This document shows positions 5,873 through 5,874 of a stretch of DNA of 5,874 bases, piece after piece. The notes below the pieces were generated by a model, which worked only from the letters and a program-made list of their open reading frames with translations, ran no database searches and had not been told where the DNA came from. The translations under genes and the position numbers were made by a program. Location of the stretch: positions 1-5,874 of the forward strand of contig CAMUFS010000204.1 in assembly GCA_947088195.1 (NCBI GenBank), read 5' to 3'. Source of the DNA: an uncultured Clostridia bacterium. Its GTDB lineage: Bacteria > Bacillota > Clostridia > Lachnospirales > Lachnospiraceae. The first letter of the stretch is position 1. Each line of letters starts with the position of its first letter.

Positions 5873-5874
5873 TA

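Noticed and set aside
5820..5874. Possible group II intron or IS end at the right edge
   Set aside because: A plus-strand GTCCGCCCAG stretch loosely recalls the GTGCG intron 5' start, but it differs at the key third base, and no domain V, reverse transcriptase or terminal repeat can be seen in the window.

Overview
The window looks like chromosomal DNA from a low-to-mid GC Firmicute, most likely a Clostridia member such as a Lachnospiraceae. Three things point there: the gene order matches the Bacillus/Clostridium neighbourhood rplS - ylqF(rbgA) - rnhB - ylqG - ylqH; the Shine-Dalgarno sites are strong AAGGAGG-type sequences with some TTG and GTG starts; and the cluster carries two Gram-positive-type signal peptidases I. 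The assignment rests on gene content only. All genes read leftwards, on the minus strand.

Read in transcription order, the right edge (5874 to about 5690) holds a short GC-richer stretch with an unassigned open frame, followed by an AT-rich promoter region. Next comes a small, AT-rich, very acidic orphan gene (5686-5471). A non-coding stretch (5470-5247) follows; it contains a good extended -10 promoter and a structured leader that resembles the known L19 leader RNA, just ahead of rplS (5246-4899). An intrinsic-terminator-like hairpin follows rplS.

A tightly packed operon then runs to the left edge: lepB copy A (4760-4203), rbgA/ylqF (4180-3341), lepB copy B (3334-2753), rnhB (2717-1941), a FliK-like protein (YlqG type, 1938-373), a stand-alone FlhB C-terminal-domain protein (YlqH type, 352-65), and the first 25 codons of a YraN-family gene (75-1), which overlaps ylqH. 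Spacers are 2 to 35 bases, so these genes are probably co-transcribed.

Functionally the cluster joins ribosome assembly (L19; RbgA, a 50S maturation GTPase), protein secretion (two signal peptidases), genome maintenance (RNase HII, a YraN nuclease-like protein) and a small pair related to the flagellar or type III export specificity switch (FliK-like plus FlhB-C-like). That pair sits away from any visible flagellar locus, and the FlhB-like member lacks the NPTH self-cleavage motif. It and the two signal peptidases flanking rbgA are the most interesting points. No tRNA, rRNA, CRISPR array or complete mobile element is visible. No clearly undescribed system is evident; the acidic orphan upstream of rplS is the only gene without a recognisable family.
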